In this document: positions 1 through 12,700 of the stretch, piece after piece
Layout of the letters: the number at the start of each line of letters is the position of its first letter
Numbering within the stretch: the first letter of the stretch is position 1
Assembly (NCBI GenBank): GCA_947652605.1
Contig: OX393577.1
Coordinates: 65,248,108-65,312,107, forward strand
Length of the DNA stretch: 64,000 nt
Direction of reading: 5' to 3'
Source of the DNA: Elmis aenea
Lineage: Eukaryota > Arthropoda > Insecta > Coleoptera > Elmidae
Program-made: the position numbers and the translations under genes
Notes under the pieces: generated by a model
Told to the model about the DNA's origin: nothing
Seen by the model: the letters and a program-made list of their open reading frames with translations, nothing else
Database searches by the model: none

Positions 1-1212
1 ATAATCTTAAAGTTATTTGTTTGTACATAATTGTTTTTTTTTAAATTACTTAAAAAGGCAACAAATCCAAAAGTCTTCACACCCGGCACCTCCACCATAT
101 ATCCTTCAGGTTACAACACTTTTTTCGGGCTTGGTAAAAGAGATAAAGATTTAATTAAGTTAGCATGTCGAAGCATATCAAATCAAGTTTGTGACAGTAT
201 TTAAAAAATGCATAACTAACTGGATAGCGGCAGCGATTTTTTACCATATTCAAACTCGAATTGCAGACAGCCTGTATTTTCCTAAAAAGAAAACAGTCAA
301 CATTTGTATCTTTCATTGAATTAACTATTCACCAAACCTCATTTTTTGTAACCATTGACGTAAATTTTATAAAAACAACGTGATATCACCCATATTGACA
401 TATTAATCTCTCTTGCCGTGGATAAACCTAAAGCAAATGTTTACAAATCGGCGCGCAAGAACATTTCGTCATTAGACTATGAATTTTATATAAGCAACTC
501 GATATTTTCAATGACACAAACATTTGCAGATAATATTGACGCGTGCAGCTTGTTTTTCTGACACATTCGTTCAAAAACATCTTAGAACATTCAATCTGAA
601 ACTTGCACTAGATTACCGAGACAAACATACGTATATTGATGGTACTAAAAGTTCCTTGAAAATTTATGTCTTTAAATACAATCAAAACAAAGCAATTCGC
701 CACTGTAATTTTAGCTATTTGAGGCAAACCGAACATACTTTACTGTCTTAAATAGCAAGCATAAACTTGAAACGTCTTTGAGTCAAAGTATTACGAAGCT
801 GTAAACCAAACCGTCAGTTTTCTTTCAAATTGGTTGATTACCAATGTTATCGTATTTTGAGGGAATGATTAAAAACAGAAAAACAATCTTCCGTGTTTTG
901 ACATTGTACGTTTTTACTTCTGAGTTCAAGAAACAATATTAACTTAAGTTTTAAGGTAGTTATTGGGTTACCACACATCATAAACCTTCTTATTTTCCCT
1001 GTAAAATTTCAGATGTATTTTATCCCACAAATTATTTATAATGGTCCACACTTTAAGCTTTTTAAATTATAATGTTTGTAATCAAATAAAATGGTTAAGA
1101 TCTTTGTGTAGATCACTTATAACGTGCATTATTTGTTGTAATACTAAGTCAGGAATGCAGTTATTAACCGTGTTTTAGTATTTTAAATGTAACAAAATTT
1201 GTTTTGTTGCAG
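1..1212. other. AT-rich noncoding DNA, nothing recognised
   Basis: I see no recognisable coding sequence, RNA gene or repeat. A 75-codon open frame at 524-751 has no recognisable motif and is the length expected by chance in DNA this AT-rich. Confidence 0.5.
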
Positions 1213-1300
1213 ATTTTCTTTGGTGCTTTCTACGCTAAATTGGACATCATTGTGGATTCTACCCAGAACAAGAATTTTTATCGTTTTGAAAACTGTTAAT
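1213..1300 (+). other. Candidate internal exon (88 bp), identity unknown
   Basis: The segment is preceded by a pyrimidine-rich acceptor ending TTTTGTTGCAG and followed by a strong donor GTAAGTATT. One reading frame (starting at the second base) is open across all 88 bp; another is open for 28 codons and then stops at TAA, so the segment could also be a terminal coding or untranslated exon. The product is not recognised. It would belong to a plus-strand gene with long introns. Chance co-occurrence of two good splice signals is possible. Confidence 0.25.
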
Positions 1301-1337
1301 GTAAGTATTTATAAATATAACTGAGACACACTGCGTT

Positions 1338-1915
1338 AGTACGGCAGATTTAGCAAAATAAAGTTGTTTTTAGCGTTTATTAGTTACAATCGTATTAAAT
1401 ATGAACTAATGTAACAGATAACATTGTTTAAGATACAAGTTAAAGATTAGTTTGCATAAAAGGACTTTACAATCAAACCAGATTTAGCAAAATAAAGTTA
1501 TTGTTTGTCTTTTTCGGTTATTAAATATTAACTATTCTATGAAAAAACGTAATTTGTTTAATAAACTTGCCAAAGATTACTTTGTAGGTATTGGTGGAAT
1601 TTGTTTATACACACAAATTTAACAAAATGAAGTTGTTTTTAGCGTTTATTAGAGATAGTCTTATTAAATATGAACTAATATGAGAAATAAGGTAATTTGT
1701 TAATGAGAAACAATTCACAAATTAGTTTGCATGGAACAAATTTGTTAATACACACGAAATTAGCAAAATAAAGTTGTTTTTAGCGTTTATAAGTTACAAT
1801 CTTAATTAGTTTTTAAAAAAATGTCAAAGATTAGTTTGCATTAATAAAATTTGTTAGTACACTCAGTATTAGCAAAAAGAAAGTTGTTTTTAGAATTTTT
1901 CAGTTGAAATTATAA
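1338..1915. repeat. Tandem satellite, about 135-bp unit, about 4.5 copies
   Basis: The phrase TTAGCAAAATAAAGTTGTTT recurs with its unit starting at 1351, 1485, 1620, 1761 and 1870, giving spacings of 134, 135, 141 and 109 bp. Between these anchors the phrases TAGCGTTTATTAG, TATTAAATATGAACTA and AGATTAGTTTGCAT also recur in the same order. Copies are diverged and contain indels, so this is an old local expansion. It begins shortly after the candidate donor site at 1301. Confidence 0.85.
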
Positions 1916-4779
1916 TAATTTATTCGTCAAATAAAATAATTTAACTTCTAGCGAGAAAGGCTAGTCTAGCCGCTAGATGCTATAACAAGCTAAGCAAACC
2001 GCCATATTTAATTTATAAATATGAGTAAAATAGCACAGCTATGCATAGAATAAAGTATGTCGAAGTTACTAATTATTAAAAAAAGAAAGGAATAAGCAGA
2101 TTATGTTTAAACAACCTGCCCATAAATAATTAAAAACCACAAAAGTAGATAAAGTAAATATTCTACTGTAGAATTGTTATGATATACATTATATTCAAGC
2201 ACATGTATTTTTGATATATTTAACCAATTAAATAAATTTAAACAAGAGGAACGAAACCAGACCAAAGCAAACACGAAGTCTTTTAAAACGACTTAAAGCC
2301 GAGCGCATGAGTAGGCGTTCGTAAAAATTGTGTCCGACAGTAAACAGTCAACGCGATTGCAAAATGTGGTCGCCAGAGACTTCCTCAGAGTCGACAAGGG
2401 CTTTCAATGTTGATGGTAGAAACAACAGTCGTCCACAATCAAGATTTTCTTTCAATATTAATACTGAAAGCTTTTAATTAAAAATTCAAAGACGAGCAAA
2501 TTGAGGAAGAAAAATATTTAACGAAAAGTACTTAACGGAAGAGTTGGAGCCACTTTTAAAATAACACGCGCTTTATTATTGCTTGGAAAAACGCAGTTTC
2601 GCTGCAAATAAAACTCGGCACTAAATCAAAAGCCGTAAGGAATTGAAAATATCACGTTCTTTTCGTTGTTATATTCTATACGAAAATATAAGGAATGTTT
2701 TATTAATAAAACATTTGTGTCTACCTTATGTATTTTCTGGTGAAATGTTATATGAACTTTCGAGATGGAAAAGGTTGTTTGGCAATAAGGAATTAGTTAA
2801 ATGGTTTTTACGTAAATACATTTCCCATAATACGAGTATTTCAAGATTGTTCGAGATCTTTTTTTAAGATAAAAAGAAAACTCGTGTGTGTTTCATAATA
2901 TTGATGTAAACATAACAAGGAAATCAAATTCATAAACACCCAGGAAAAAACTGTGTAAATCCTAAACAACTTTTGCTATTTATATCGGGTAGAAAAGTCA
3001 TTTGTGTAACACTGATTTAAGAAAGACATTTATATATAGTACAACAAAAAATTGCATATTGGAAATGTATTCATTTATGTAGATATACAATATACTTAAA
3101 AATATATTTTTAAATCAGAAAAAAGTTCTAGTCAACCATGAGAATATTAAATGAGGCGACCATGAGAAATAAAAAAAAATCTTCTTGTTAATATTCAAAA
3201 TTGGTACTCTACTTGACGGCATATTCTTTTTAAAGCAACAAATGTATCCATTTTGTAACTGACAGAAATACTCTACGATTTCATTCATGTTTTTTACACA
3301 ATTTCCTTGGTAATGTGATGAATTTTATATCCACTAAGCAGCAAATTTTCTGCAAGATAACCTCTGAATTTTCAAAAAAAGACCGTATCACATCTACTGA
3401 AGGTTTGTTTAAAACACGTACCTAAAGATGCCATTGCTGAAATGCAAACGTCTAGACCGTTCGAAAGGTCGAATAAATTTTATTGTTATTGCAATAGAAT
3501 TGCTAAATTATGGAAATTACAACTTAAAATGACCCGAATAGAATTTGGATTGTATGCACGTGCGCTCTCTTGATGCAAAAGCATCGAAATTGTTTCTCTG
3601 CCAAAATGAAATGAATGCAATTGCAACCAAATCGACGGTGCTTAGACTTTCTTCCAGGAAATATTAGTTTAGCAGTAGATATCATTAGAATACGAAATTA
3701 AACACTTTGTTAAGGGAAATTTCCATAATAGTTTTCCAATTCTTGTGTTTGGATTTTCTTAGGAAAATGTCTAATTTTTAGAGATATCGTGTGACGGACT
3801 GTACTATACATAGGCTCGCACTGTTGTGGAAGAGTACTTATTACTCTTGTAGTGTTAATTGTTCTTAATTGTGTCTCATGAACGTCTTTATAAGGTGGTT
3901 GGACCGTCAAACGTTGTTTTACGTAGTAAGCAGGTCTGGAGCAATTATTACACAGTAAGAAACAAATAAAACAACAATTTTAACAACAAACTCCTTTATT
4001 TTTCGACCGGCTGTACATTTCTCTGTGGTTGCTTCGTAACTACCTGAGCGCGACTGTCCCAAGATTTTCGGTTCTTGTTGTTATCCTTTTGTATTGTAAC
4101 TGCATCCTTGTCATTTTTCTTAAAAGCACATTTTGTACCAGTGCTTTTTTCTACATGATCAATTTATCAACAAAACGCTCCTCGTAAGGACTTAAATGGA
4201 CTTAGATTTGAAACAACTCTGTATAAACATCGGAGTAAGAGAATTATTTGATTTATAACACCCTACATAATCGGTGCTTTTGCAAATGTATAAAGAGGTG
4301 ATGTTTTATTGTCAGCTAAAAACATAAAACACTCAGAACTGGATTATCATGAAGGTATGACAGCTAAATTATTTGAATCGTGGTCTCGGGAAAATTTATT
4401 ACCTACACTACCTTAAAAAAAAACCTAATTGTGATGGATCAAGCGGGCCTTTATCCTTGTCGGGCTAAAAAAATGCGTAAAACCAAAACTGCGTATCGCA
4501 GGCGTACATTTCGCAGAAGTCTACGAAAGTTTTAATAGCCAGACTTAAATTGAACAATAATACAGTTTTAAATAAACTTCCGCTTATTAAAACTGTCCAT
4601 TTTCTTAATCTTTTGTAAAGGATTATAATAAGCGTCTTTTAATACTTTCTTGTATTTTTTATTAATTTATAATAAAAAGTTAATTGATAAATCACGAAGG
4701 TTAAGTCGGTATTTTTATAAAACATTATGTTTTTTAAATCGTACCAACACAAAGTAGTTAAATAGTGCTGGTATATAGG
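1916..4779. other. Long noncoding stretch with a GC-richer island at 2230-2480
   Basis: Mostly featureless AT-rich DNA. At 2364-2477 (+) there is a 37-codon ATG-initiated frame in a locally GC-richer patch (starts MWSPETSSES, rich in S, R and N). I do not recognise it and see no convincing splice partner. The open frames at 2643-2867 and 3710-3910 lack any family motif and are not supported. Confidence 0.4.
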
Positions 4780-5417
4780 CAGGGGAGCCGAGACGGAGGG
4801 GGGGATGGGGTGAAATTCTCCGGGCCTGGGATTCCCCTGTGAAATGTTTAATAAGCATGAAGGAGATATCAAAAGAAACGAAGACGTGAGTTTTTAATGC
4901 AGTGTACGTACCCACTCTCACGTACAGTTCAGAAACTTGGACACTAACACAAAAACAAAAACATAGAATACAGTCACAGGAAATGAGATTTCTAAGAACA
5001 ATAGAGGGACTGATCGATGAAATCAGTAACGAAAACATTCTAAAAACCTAGGAGCAACAGATATTAAGAAAAAGATGGAGACGAATCGATTTAGATAGCT
5101 TGGACATCTACTAAGCATGCCAGAAAGAAGATACGCGAAAACAGGATGGAAAATGAAGATGGAGGGAAAAAGAAATAGAGGAAGACCAAGAATAAAATGG
5201 GAAAAAGAAGTGAGGCAGAGACTAGAAGAAACAGGAGTCAGCTGGAGATCTGCCACAATTAGCTAACGATAGGCAGGAGTGAAGAAACATAACACAGAAA
5301 TAGAAAAGCATATCTCGACACCGAAAGGTACAAGAGGAACCGATTAAGAAGAAGAAGATTATCAAAAAATGTATTTACTTAGGGCCCATCTAAAATTTCC
5401 GTCCAGGCCCGACGACG
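4780..5417. mobile_element. hAT-like GC-rich repeat split by a LINE fragment
   Basis: The left end is CAGGGGAGCCGAGACGGAGG followed by a G-rich run and GGGCCTGGG. The right end has GGGCCCATCTAAAATTT and CAGGCCCGACGACG. Both ends resemble the repeat at 6925-7113. The LINE tail at 4870-5360 sits between them. Ends beginning CAG plus a GC-rich inverted terminus are typical of hAT-superfamily MITEs, but the right tip is missing and no 8-bp target duplication can be shown. Confidence 0.5.
4870..5360 (+). pseudogene. LINE ORF2 C-terminal fragment with (AAG)n tail
   Basis: Plus-strand conceptual translation gives the region following the reverse transcriptase palm in many insect LINEs: TRVFNAVYVPTLTYSSETW, then QEMRFLRTIEG, and further on KWEKEVRQRLEETG. 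It is interrupted by stops (near 5050, 5113 and 5265) and frameshifts. It ends in GATTAAGAAGAAGAAG, a simple trinucleotide tail. It is 5'-truncated and non-functional. The same family appears at 34503-34640 (+) and 48250-48410 (-). The clade is probably RTE- or CR1-like but is not determined. Confidence 0.8.
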
Positions 5418-6510
5418 TTATAATTTATACAAAACTGGATTGGGTTGTTTCATTTTGTGGGTTTTAGTTTGAATGCGATTTTTGAATGGATACATTTATC
5501 TCACTGAATTTCAAAGTAAATTATTTTTTGTACATAATAGCTCGAATATTATTTATATGCGAAAAGCAGCGAAAATACATATCCAAAATCAAATGTTAAA
5601 CTATTTGGAAATAGCGAAAACAGATATTTGTTAAAATAAAATTTTAAGATAGAATTTAATTGAGTTTAAAAATGAATCACTTTTATTTCATTGTCTCTTG
5701 TTGAAATACTTCGTCCAGTTTCGAGACTCCAGTCTCTTCTTAGTAGTCTAATTTATAAATAAGTTATATGTTATACATTCATAAATTATTCTGTTAATAA
5801 GTGTATTCAAAATTATTAAAATTGCTACTGATCAAGATACGTAAACCTTTAACTGATTTAATATTTTTACCTACCAGAGATTTTCCATTAAAAATAGATA
5901 AGTTATATTTAATTAGAGGCATTAGGCAAATTGCTGTATTGAACTTAGAGGGGTTACCTTAAAGTTCTCATTCTGTATGTTGCCTAAATGCTTTTTAATT
6001 TAATTTGGCCCCAGATGTCGCAATTAATCGGGAAGAGGGTCATAGGTACCAATTTCGTAAATTTTTGGCCAAATTCCGAACAAACAGGTGGTCTAAGTAT
6101 GATTGTAAAAAACGTGGGAATAAAATGGAAAAAAGTTTTGATTCAAGATTTTTTAAACGTATTGCATTTAGTTTCTTGTTGAAATAAACGATATTAATTA
6201 TAAAAAGTAGCGGGAATAATTAATTACATTAAAATAATAGTGTAGAAGAGAATACCAACCTTTGTTTAAATAAAATTCAAAATTGTTTTGGTTAGGTTCA
6301 AAATTCTGTAGCCAAAACTTTCTTCCACTTATCCGACTAGGCCTTATTTTTTGCTTGATAAGTATTTAAGCGCCAATCCCACCCAAAAATTTGCGAAAAT
6401 GTATTCAATCGACCGTTAACCCGATAGCTGGCGACATCTACAGTGGAATATTTCGAAATTTGCATTAAAAGCCAGTGCATGAGTTTTATTTCATTTCAAG
6501 CAGTTATAAT
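5418..6510. other. AT-rich noncoding DNA, nothing recognised
   Basis: The overlapping frames at 5988-6187 are 60-64 codons in two frames of the same strand. They show no domain and are treated as chance. Confidence 0.5.
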
Positions 6511-6858
6511 CAGGGGCGGATCTATATAGGGACTAATAGGGCTTAAGCCCCCAAGTGTCAAGGGCCCACAAAAATTGAATTATTATCATGCATTTTTAAT
6601 ACTTTTTCATTAACAATGAGCAAAAAATAGTTAATATTAATAATATAATAATAATGATAATTTATAGTATTGTTTTTTAAATTTTAATCAATGTAACAAT
6701 TCAACACCGTTTCATAAATAAACATATCTCAACTCGGGTTTTCATATTATTAAAAATGAATTTTAAACCCCAATTTAAAGATTCTTAATCTAACAAAAAA
6801 TGGGGTCCCATTGGACTTCAATAAGCCCTAGGCCCCGAAGAACCTATATCTGCCCCTG
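6511..6858. mobile_element. hAT-type MITE, 348 bp
   Basis: The termini are CAGGGGCGGATCTATATAGG on the left and, read inward on the other strand, CAGGGGCAGATATAGGTTC on the right, followed by shared CTTAGGGCTT/GGGCTTA-like blocks. The flanking 8-mers are gttataat (6503-6510) and gttataac (6859-6866), a target duplication with one mismatch. CAG-initiated inverted termini with an 8-bp duplication are diagnostic of the hAT superfamily. There is no coding capacity; it would rely on a hAT transposase from elsewhere. Confidence 0.85.
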
Positions 6859-6924
6859 GTTATAACATACGATAGCCGGTCTTGAAATAAAACGTTGGCA
6901 CATTATCATGGATATCGCAAAATA

Positions 6925-7113
6925 TATTTCTCGTGTCGAGAGGAAGGGGGCAATGGGGTAAAATTCCCCAAGCCCGGAATTCACAGGTGCGCGGACATCA
7001 TAGCACAATTTGTTTTTTAGTAAACAAATTTTCAAAAAATTTATTCACGTACGTGAGTGGGGCCATCTAAAATTTTCCCCCTAGGCCCGGCGACGCCTCG
7101 TCGCCTCTGGGTA
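6925..7113. mobile_element. Second copy of the GC-rich hAT-like repeat
   Basis: The left side (GAAGGGGGCAATGGGGTAAAA, then AGCCCGGAATTC) matches the left side of the repeat at 4780. The right side (GGGGCCATCTAAAATTTT ... CTAGGCCCGGCGACG) matches its right side and extends it to a complete CGTCGCCTCTG tip. The left tip is degraded. The two fragments together therefore outline one family with inverted GC-rich ends. Confidence 0.55.
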
Positions 7114-8590
7114 TAGGTCCAAAAATGTGGTGAGTTCTTAAAAAAGATAACTCTGACTTGTTGTATTTACACGAATTTGTTAAAGTTTACATACAAATGT
7201 ATGTCATTTCATAATTAACCATTTATGTAGGATATTTTTTTTTTCGATTTTTTATCCTGCATTAAAATGTGAATTTATTTTTAGCAGCAGCATTTTGCAG
7301 TTCCCTACCTCCCTCATCCTTCGAGATGAAATAAAACAACAATTACAGCAAGACCTAAACATTTTTAATGAAATTACTCGAGATTATTTCTGAATTGTTT
7401 CCGGAATTTTTACGCGCAAATTCGTTATTTTCCAAGTATTCGCAAAAATTCTTTAATAAAGAATTTCTTGCAGCGCTTTTCCGGGTTTCTTAACAAAATT
7501 TGACCTAAATTGTAGAGCCGGTTCACAGTCCAAAGTGTATATTTGTACACCCCCGCGTGCATTTACGCATTTGTGTAATATGATAAACAGGAAATGAAAA
7601 TGTTTTTACGTTGATGAATAACCCACAAGCCTCAACCCATATGAGTTCATATTTTTAACGGTTCCAGTGGCAGTTATTAAGGATATTGTTTTTACATTAA
7701 AAGCTGTATTAATTTTTAAGAATATTTGAATGTAATTTTCCTTATATTTAAAGTCTTTGGTAACCTATAATTCGGCAAAAACTGTTTAATACATAATTAC
7801 TCATATACTTGTTAAACAACGCTGAAATGATAACAAAAATAATTCGGCATGAATTTTTAAAGGACTTTAGCGTCTAAATAAAAGATGATCCCGTCACCAC
7901 TCTAAACAGACAGATATATTTTAAGTGTTACTCCAATTAACGCGAATTTCTGAAATTGTTTTCGTGTAGCAATCTACGCACTGGAAAAAAGCGCAAATTT
8001 CTTTACAAAAAATAAAAAGAAAACACCCTAAACCTTTTATAAATCAAACTACAATATATTATTAAACAAGACTTGAAATAATATATATCGTCAGAGCTAT
8101 TGTTTAGCAGCGTCCAACTATTTTAATCAACTGTTTTTCTTTATAACTTTTTCTACGGAATACAATAAAAAGTTCTTCTTTGTTGGATTTATATCGGTTT
8201 AAATGCTTTCCTAACGCTGATGGCAAAATACTTGACCTTATACTTTCAACAGCTAGATCTCATATTACAGTACGTCTTTTTAAATGCCCTTTTGTTGGGA
8301 AAGATTTACACTAGAGCGGATAGATCTATTTCGGGGTGATGGGAAAATGTGAACAACGAAAATCATCATTCTATTCATTTTTATTCTCGTCAGACCTAGT
8401 GTAAGAAAAAGTTTTGTCAGAGAACATTTTTTATGTCAAGATTAAGACGTTTTGTCAGTTTTCTCATGTGAATAGTGCAAGGTAAAAAAGAACTGATTAT
8501 AACGTCGTTTAAACAATGAATGTGGTGTATAAGTACATACAAAAATCTTCAAAATTATCGTCCATTTGGGAAAACGAAGAAATTTGTTAT
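7114..8590. other. AT-rich noncoding DNA, nothing recognised
   Basis: No open frame with a recognisable family and no clear repeat boundaries were seen in this stretch. Confidence 0.45.
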
Positions 8591-8830
8591 AGTATATTAC
8601 ATAACAAGAGTTGTAAGAAGCATCTTACGCATGAGTGGAAAAGTTGCGCACGGAGCAGCGTAGCGGCGAGTGCGTATTACCACGAGTGCGTAATTGCTTT
8701 ACAACTCGTGTTATGTAGCTTACTTTTTCTACGATCACATAATACCTACGATTTTAACGGCTTTTTGGCTAATGTACACTTGTAATTACGTTGTCTTGTC
8801 AATTTTGACGTAAGCCTTCTTTGACATTTC
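8591..8830. repeat. Hairpin-bearing dispersed repeat (copy 1)
   Basis: The sequence has arms of about 40 nt: TTACATAACAAGAGTTGTAA on the left and its near-complement TTACAACTCGTGTTATGTAG on the right, around a GC-rich loop. The same unit, including the downstream TACTTTTTCTACGATCACATAAT, recurs at 43924-44090. An 89-codon frame at 8516-8785 runs through the hairpin and is considered a by-product of it. The family is not assigned; a small foldback MITE is plausible. Confidence 0.75.
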
Positions 8831-9744
8831 TAGTGGTTTGTTCGTTAAATTTTTGATTTTTTTTGCCTTTTATGTAACACTGGTTGGTGCGCATATTTTA
8901 TTTTAATTCTATAAAAACAGGCTTTGAAATTTACATGGTCGATAACGACGAAAAATTACAACATCGTACAATAAATAAATTTCTCACTTCCTGCCGGAAG
9001 TTTTTTGTGTATTGCACACATTGAGCGAACATATTAATCGTGGGTGCTTTGATTCACATCGATAGGCTGACCAAATAGATTTGCAGCTTTTAAACAAATT
9101 AATTGAAATTTGCCAAAAGCACCGCCGCTAATAAAACCGCTTGTTTTTAGGACAAGAGCTTTTTGTATCCATTCCGAGTTTTTATTCCTCATTTAAAAGT
9201 TAAATTCCCTAGGGTAGGATGATTAAATCTATAATTCAAAAGCGAATGTTTCGAATGCTTTATTGCCACTTGGTTACATTCGAATATCGGTAAAATTTTA
9301 ACGTCTGAGTGGCTGTATTCCGAAAAACATTCAAACTCCCCCCAGGTATAAACCACGGTTTTGCTAATCTCGTGGATTTTGCTAAACAAGGGAAATATAT
9401 TTCGAGGTCTTAAAAGATTTTAAAGTCGAATGCGATGGTAATTTAAAAATACTTGGTAGATGGACACCAACACACAACTTTTGATGCTATAAAACACCTA
9501 CCTAAAAGATGAAGAAATGTGGCCAGCAGCTAAGTGATATAAGCACTTATAGTACAGTGAAGAAGGGAATTAACAAATGTCTCATAATGAACAAGCCCTA
9601 AGACAAATTTTAAAAAATCGTAAAACCACAGGTGGAGTTAACAATAGGCTTATTAAATACCTTTCACATAAAGTTAAGATATTTAAAATTACTAAATCTA
9701 TGCTGACCAAAAAATTATATCAACGGAATAGAAAAATACGCTTG
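8831..9744. other. AT-rich noncoding DNA, nothing recognised
   Basis: The open frames at 9189-9389 (-) and 9577-9864 (+) lack motifs. The second runs into the inverted repeat arm starting at 9745. Confidence 0.45.
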
Positions 9745-12700
9745 CATAGAATAACAACCGAAATTACGATGATGGTCAGAACTCCGGGGATTAATTTGCA
9801 CCGGTGTACGACAAACAAATATTTATGGATATGGCAAAAACACAAAATTGTCAACAACTGCTGATTTTAAAGTGCGATGAATTAAAAAACATAATAATTT
9901 CCAGGCTTAAAATGATTCTTTCAGGATCAAGATTTTGTAGAAATAACCTTAATCGATCAATAAAATTTTAAATATATGTTGGCACCACACTTTTGGTTCA
10001 AATTTGTCGTAAAAAGACCCCTTAAAACATTTTTGCAGGTAAATTAACTTGTTTTTTGTTGTTGTTACAATGATGTATCAATATTATAAAGTAATATTAT
10101 CATTGCAAAAAAATGGACAACTGCTTTTGCAAGAAATTTTATCTTTTTAAGCCTCTGAACAAGTAAAAAGTGATTATTCAAACTAAAAGCTCATTATACT
10201 AAAATTTGCTCAATACATTAAAAAATTGGAGTGTCCCTGTATGCAGTGGCGTAGCGAGAGTAAATGGCGCCCGGGTATAGTTTTTTTTCGCTCCCCCTCG
10301 TCCGTATTTTTATTGTAGTTTGTGAGTTTTAAGTAAAATAATGTAGTATTATTTATTTCAATACACTGTAAAGATAATGAGAACAAATTTTAATAGTATA
10401 ATGGCATTTTAGTTCTCTGGCTTTAAATAAATGAAATTAACTCAAAAATATTTTGTCTTCAAGGCGCCCCCTTAAGACTGGCGCCCGGGACATCGATATA
10501 CCCCTTGTCCTTTCCGTCGTTACGCTACTGCCTGTATGAGTATAATCGTTTATTTTCGAGACATCTTCACAGAAATTTAATTTGAATCCCAAACTCTTAC
10601 TGTTTCACTAATATAAATTTTATTCAAAAAATAAAAAATAAGTAAAAAATATTTCTTAAATTCTCAGTATTGCAAGTTTTTAATGCTACAATGTATAAAT
10701 AAATGCACATCTTGTAATGCATTATATGTTATTGAATAAAAGATATGATATTTTCAATAAAATTCAAATTTTAGCTGTTTTAATAAAAATATTGGGAAGC
10801 CCGTATGCCTTTTTACTTTCGCCATACGTAGTATAAAGAGAGTATTGTTTTATCATGTAAAAGGTCCATAGTCTTAAAAAATTTTTGATACACAATCAAA
10901 TGCATCACTTGCAAATTGTAAACACCTAGTCTTGTAAGATAATACATATAAAAAAGTTATTTATTGCAATTTTAATTTACTCGTAAAATTAATTAAGATA
11001 CCGCAAACTAAAAAGAATTATAAGCACTGAAAATGAATGCAAATGAATTCGCAATTTGCGTAATTAAAAACTTCCGCAAAGAAATAAAGTACTGATGCGA
11101 TTATTTTTTTCTCAAGTCGCCTGTGTGATAAAGAATAAAAAATTACCGGTATTAAAGAAGTGTTGCCTCCTTAATTACTATAATTAATTTTCAAACCCTC
11201 TCCTAACTCGAACCACAGCTCTACTGATTACTCAAAACATGTATTTCAAAGTTATAAAACGATTTAAGGCAAAGAAATGTTTGTATTTCCTTAGTTAAAT
11301 TTTTTTGTTTGGTTTGTAGTACAAACAATGACGCTACTTCAGATACAACCCAAATTGACAAAACCTTGTTTCGATAACTGCTGTTCCTTCCAATTATATT
11401 TTAAAAACTTTGTTGCCGTCGGGCATTTCATTAAAAAAAGTACTTTGTACAAAGTTGTTCTATTTACATGTAAAGTTATAAACCGAATGCTAGCTTTGTG
11501 CACAAAAAAGTGAGTTATTGAATGTGTTAATTACAGTTAAAAAGTTTATTGGATGAATCGTTAATTAAAAATGTTGGCGCATGATAATTTAAAAATAATT
11601 TAAGAAAAGTTACAAAAAAATTTTGCAAGTCGATGACTGAAATTTTGTTGTACTTATCTTGTGTAGAATAAAATATTTACAGGACCAAAATATTTGTTTT
11701 TACTAGACTGGTAAGACCAATTAAATTTGCAAAAATCAGATGGGCTTAAAAGCTCCAAGCCATGCAGAAACAAACCTTCAAATAAGAATTTGTAGCTTGA
11801 AATGTTTTTTTTCCATCACACTTCTTGCTGCACCGTTCCATATACACTTTATCTAGAGCAATAGTTTTAATAATCCAGTAGAAAAGAAGAACAACAAATA
11901 GGAACATGCAATGTTGAAGATTTATGAGCACTGCAGTAGATGTAGAAAGAAATATGTCTCTAAACTGAGCCACATTTAATTTAAAAGGGTCTTGTCCTAA
12001 TTCGGAGTTAACGTACCGGTTTACGCTTTTTAAATTATCGTCTGGCTATTTTTAAAACTTGAATTAACAACAAATAAGATTTGTAACAATGAAGGCAACA
12101 GCGTACATTTAAAAAATGTAAGCGATTCAAAGAATTCTCTAAACAAGCTTGTAACATTATGATTTCCAAGTTCGTCAGCACAATTTGTTTAAAAAAATGT
12201 TTAAACTCCAACGATATTTTAGATTTGTAGCTATATTTTTTTATTAATACGTAAATTTGTCAAAATACTCGTATGTAAACATCTATAATAGTATTTTGTT
12301 TTTATTGTTGCAACTACTCCTATTTATTAATTTTTCTACCTAGTTAATAAATGCTTGAATTATGTCTTTTATTTATGTATGTTTCATTAAAAACCACTTC
12401 ATTTTTTTAATCCAGAATGACTTGTAGAAATGCTGGGCCAATTTTCACACCTTTATCTTTTTGTCAGAGACGAAAGTTTCAGAACTGGTCCATAATTTTT
12501 ACAAACGTTTCAAGAAAAATCAAGTGTTCATTAATTAAACGTATTTTTATTATTTATTTTTTATCAGTGTTTATTAAAATGCTATGAAATTAAATATTAA
12601 AAAAGATCTTCTAAGGCCGCGTTTTCAAATTTTAAAAATTGCGACTAATTTTGAACTCGTAAACCGCATTTTAATTTGAAACAAAAGTGAAAACTCTTAG

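Noticed and set aside
4639..5256. Minus-strand frames of 77-107 codons with cysteine- and phenylalanine-rich sequence
   Set aside because: They are antisense to the LINE fragment at 4870-5360 and span its boundary.
9577..9864. 95-codon lysine-rich plus-strand frame
   Set aside because: It crosses into the inverted repeat arm at 9745, and its mirror counterpart near 13300 is not open. No domain was recognised.
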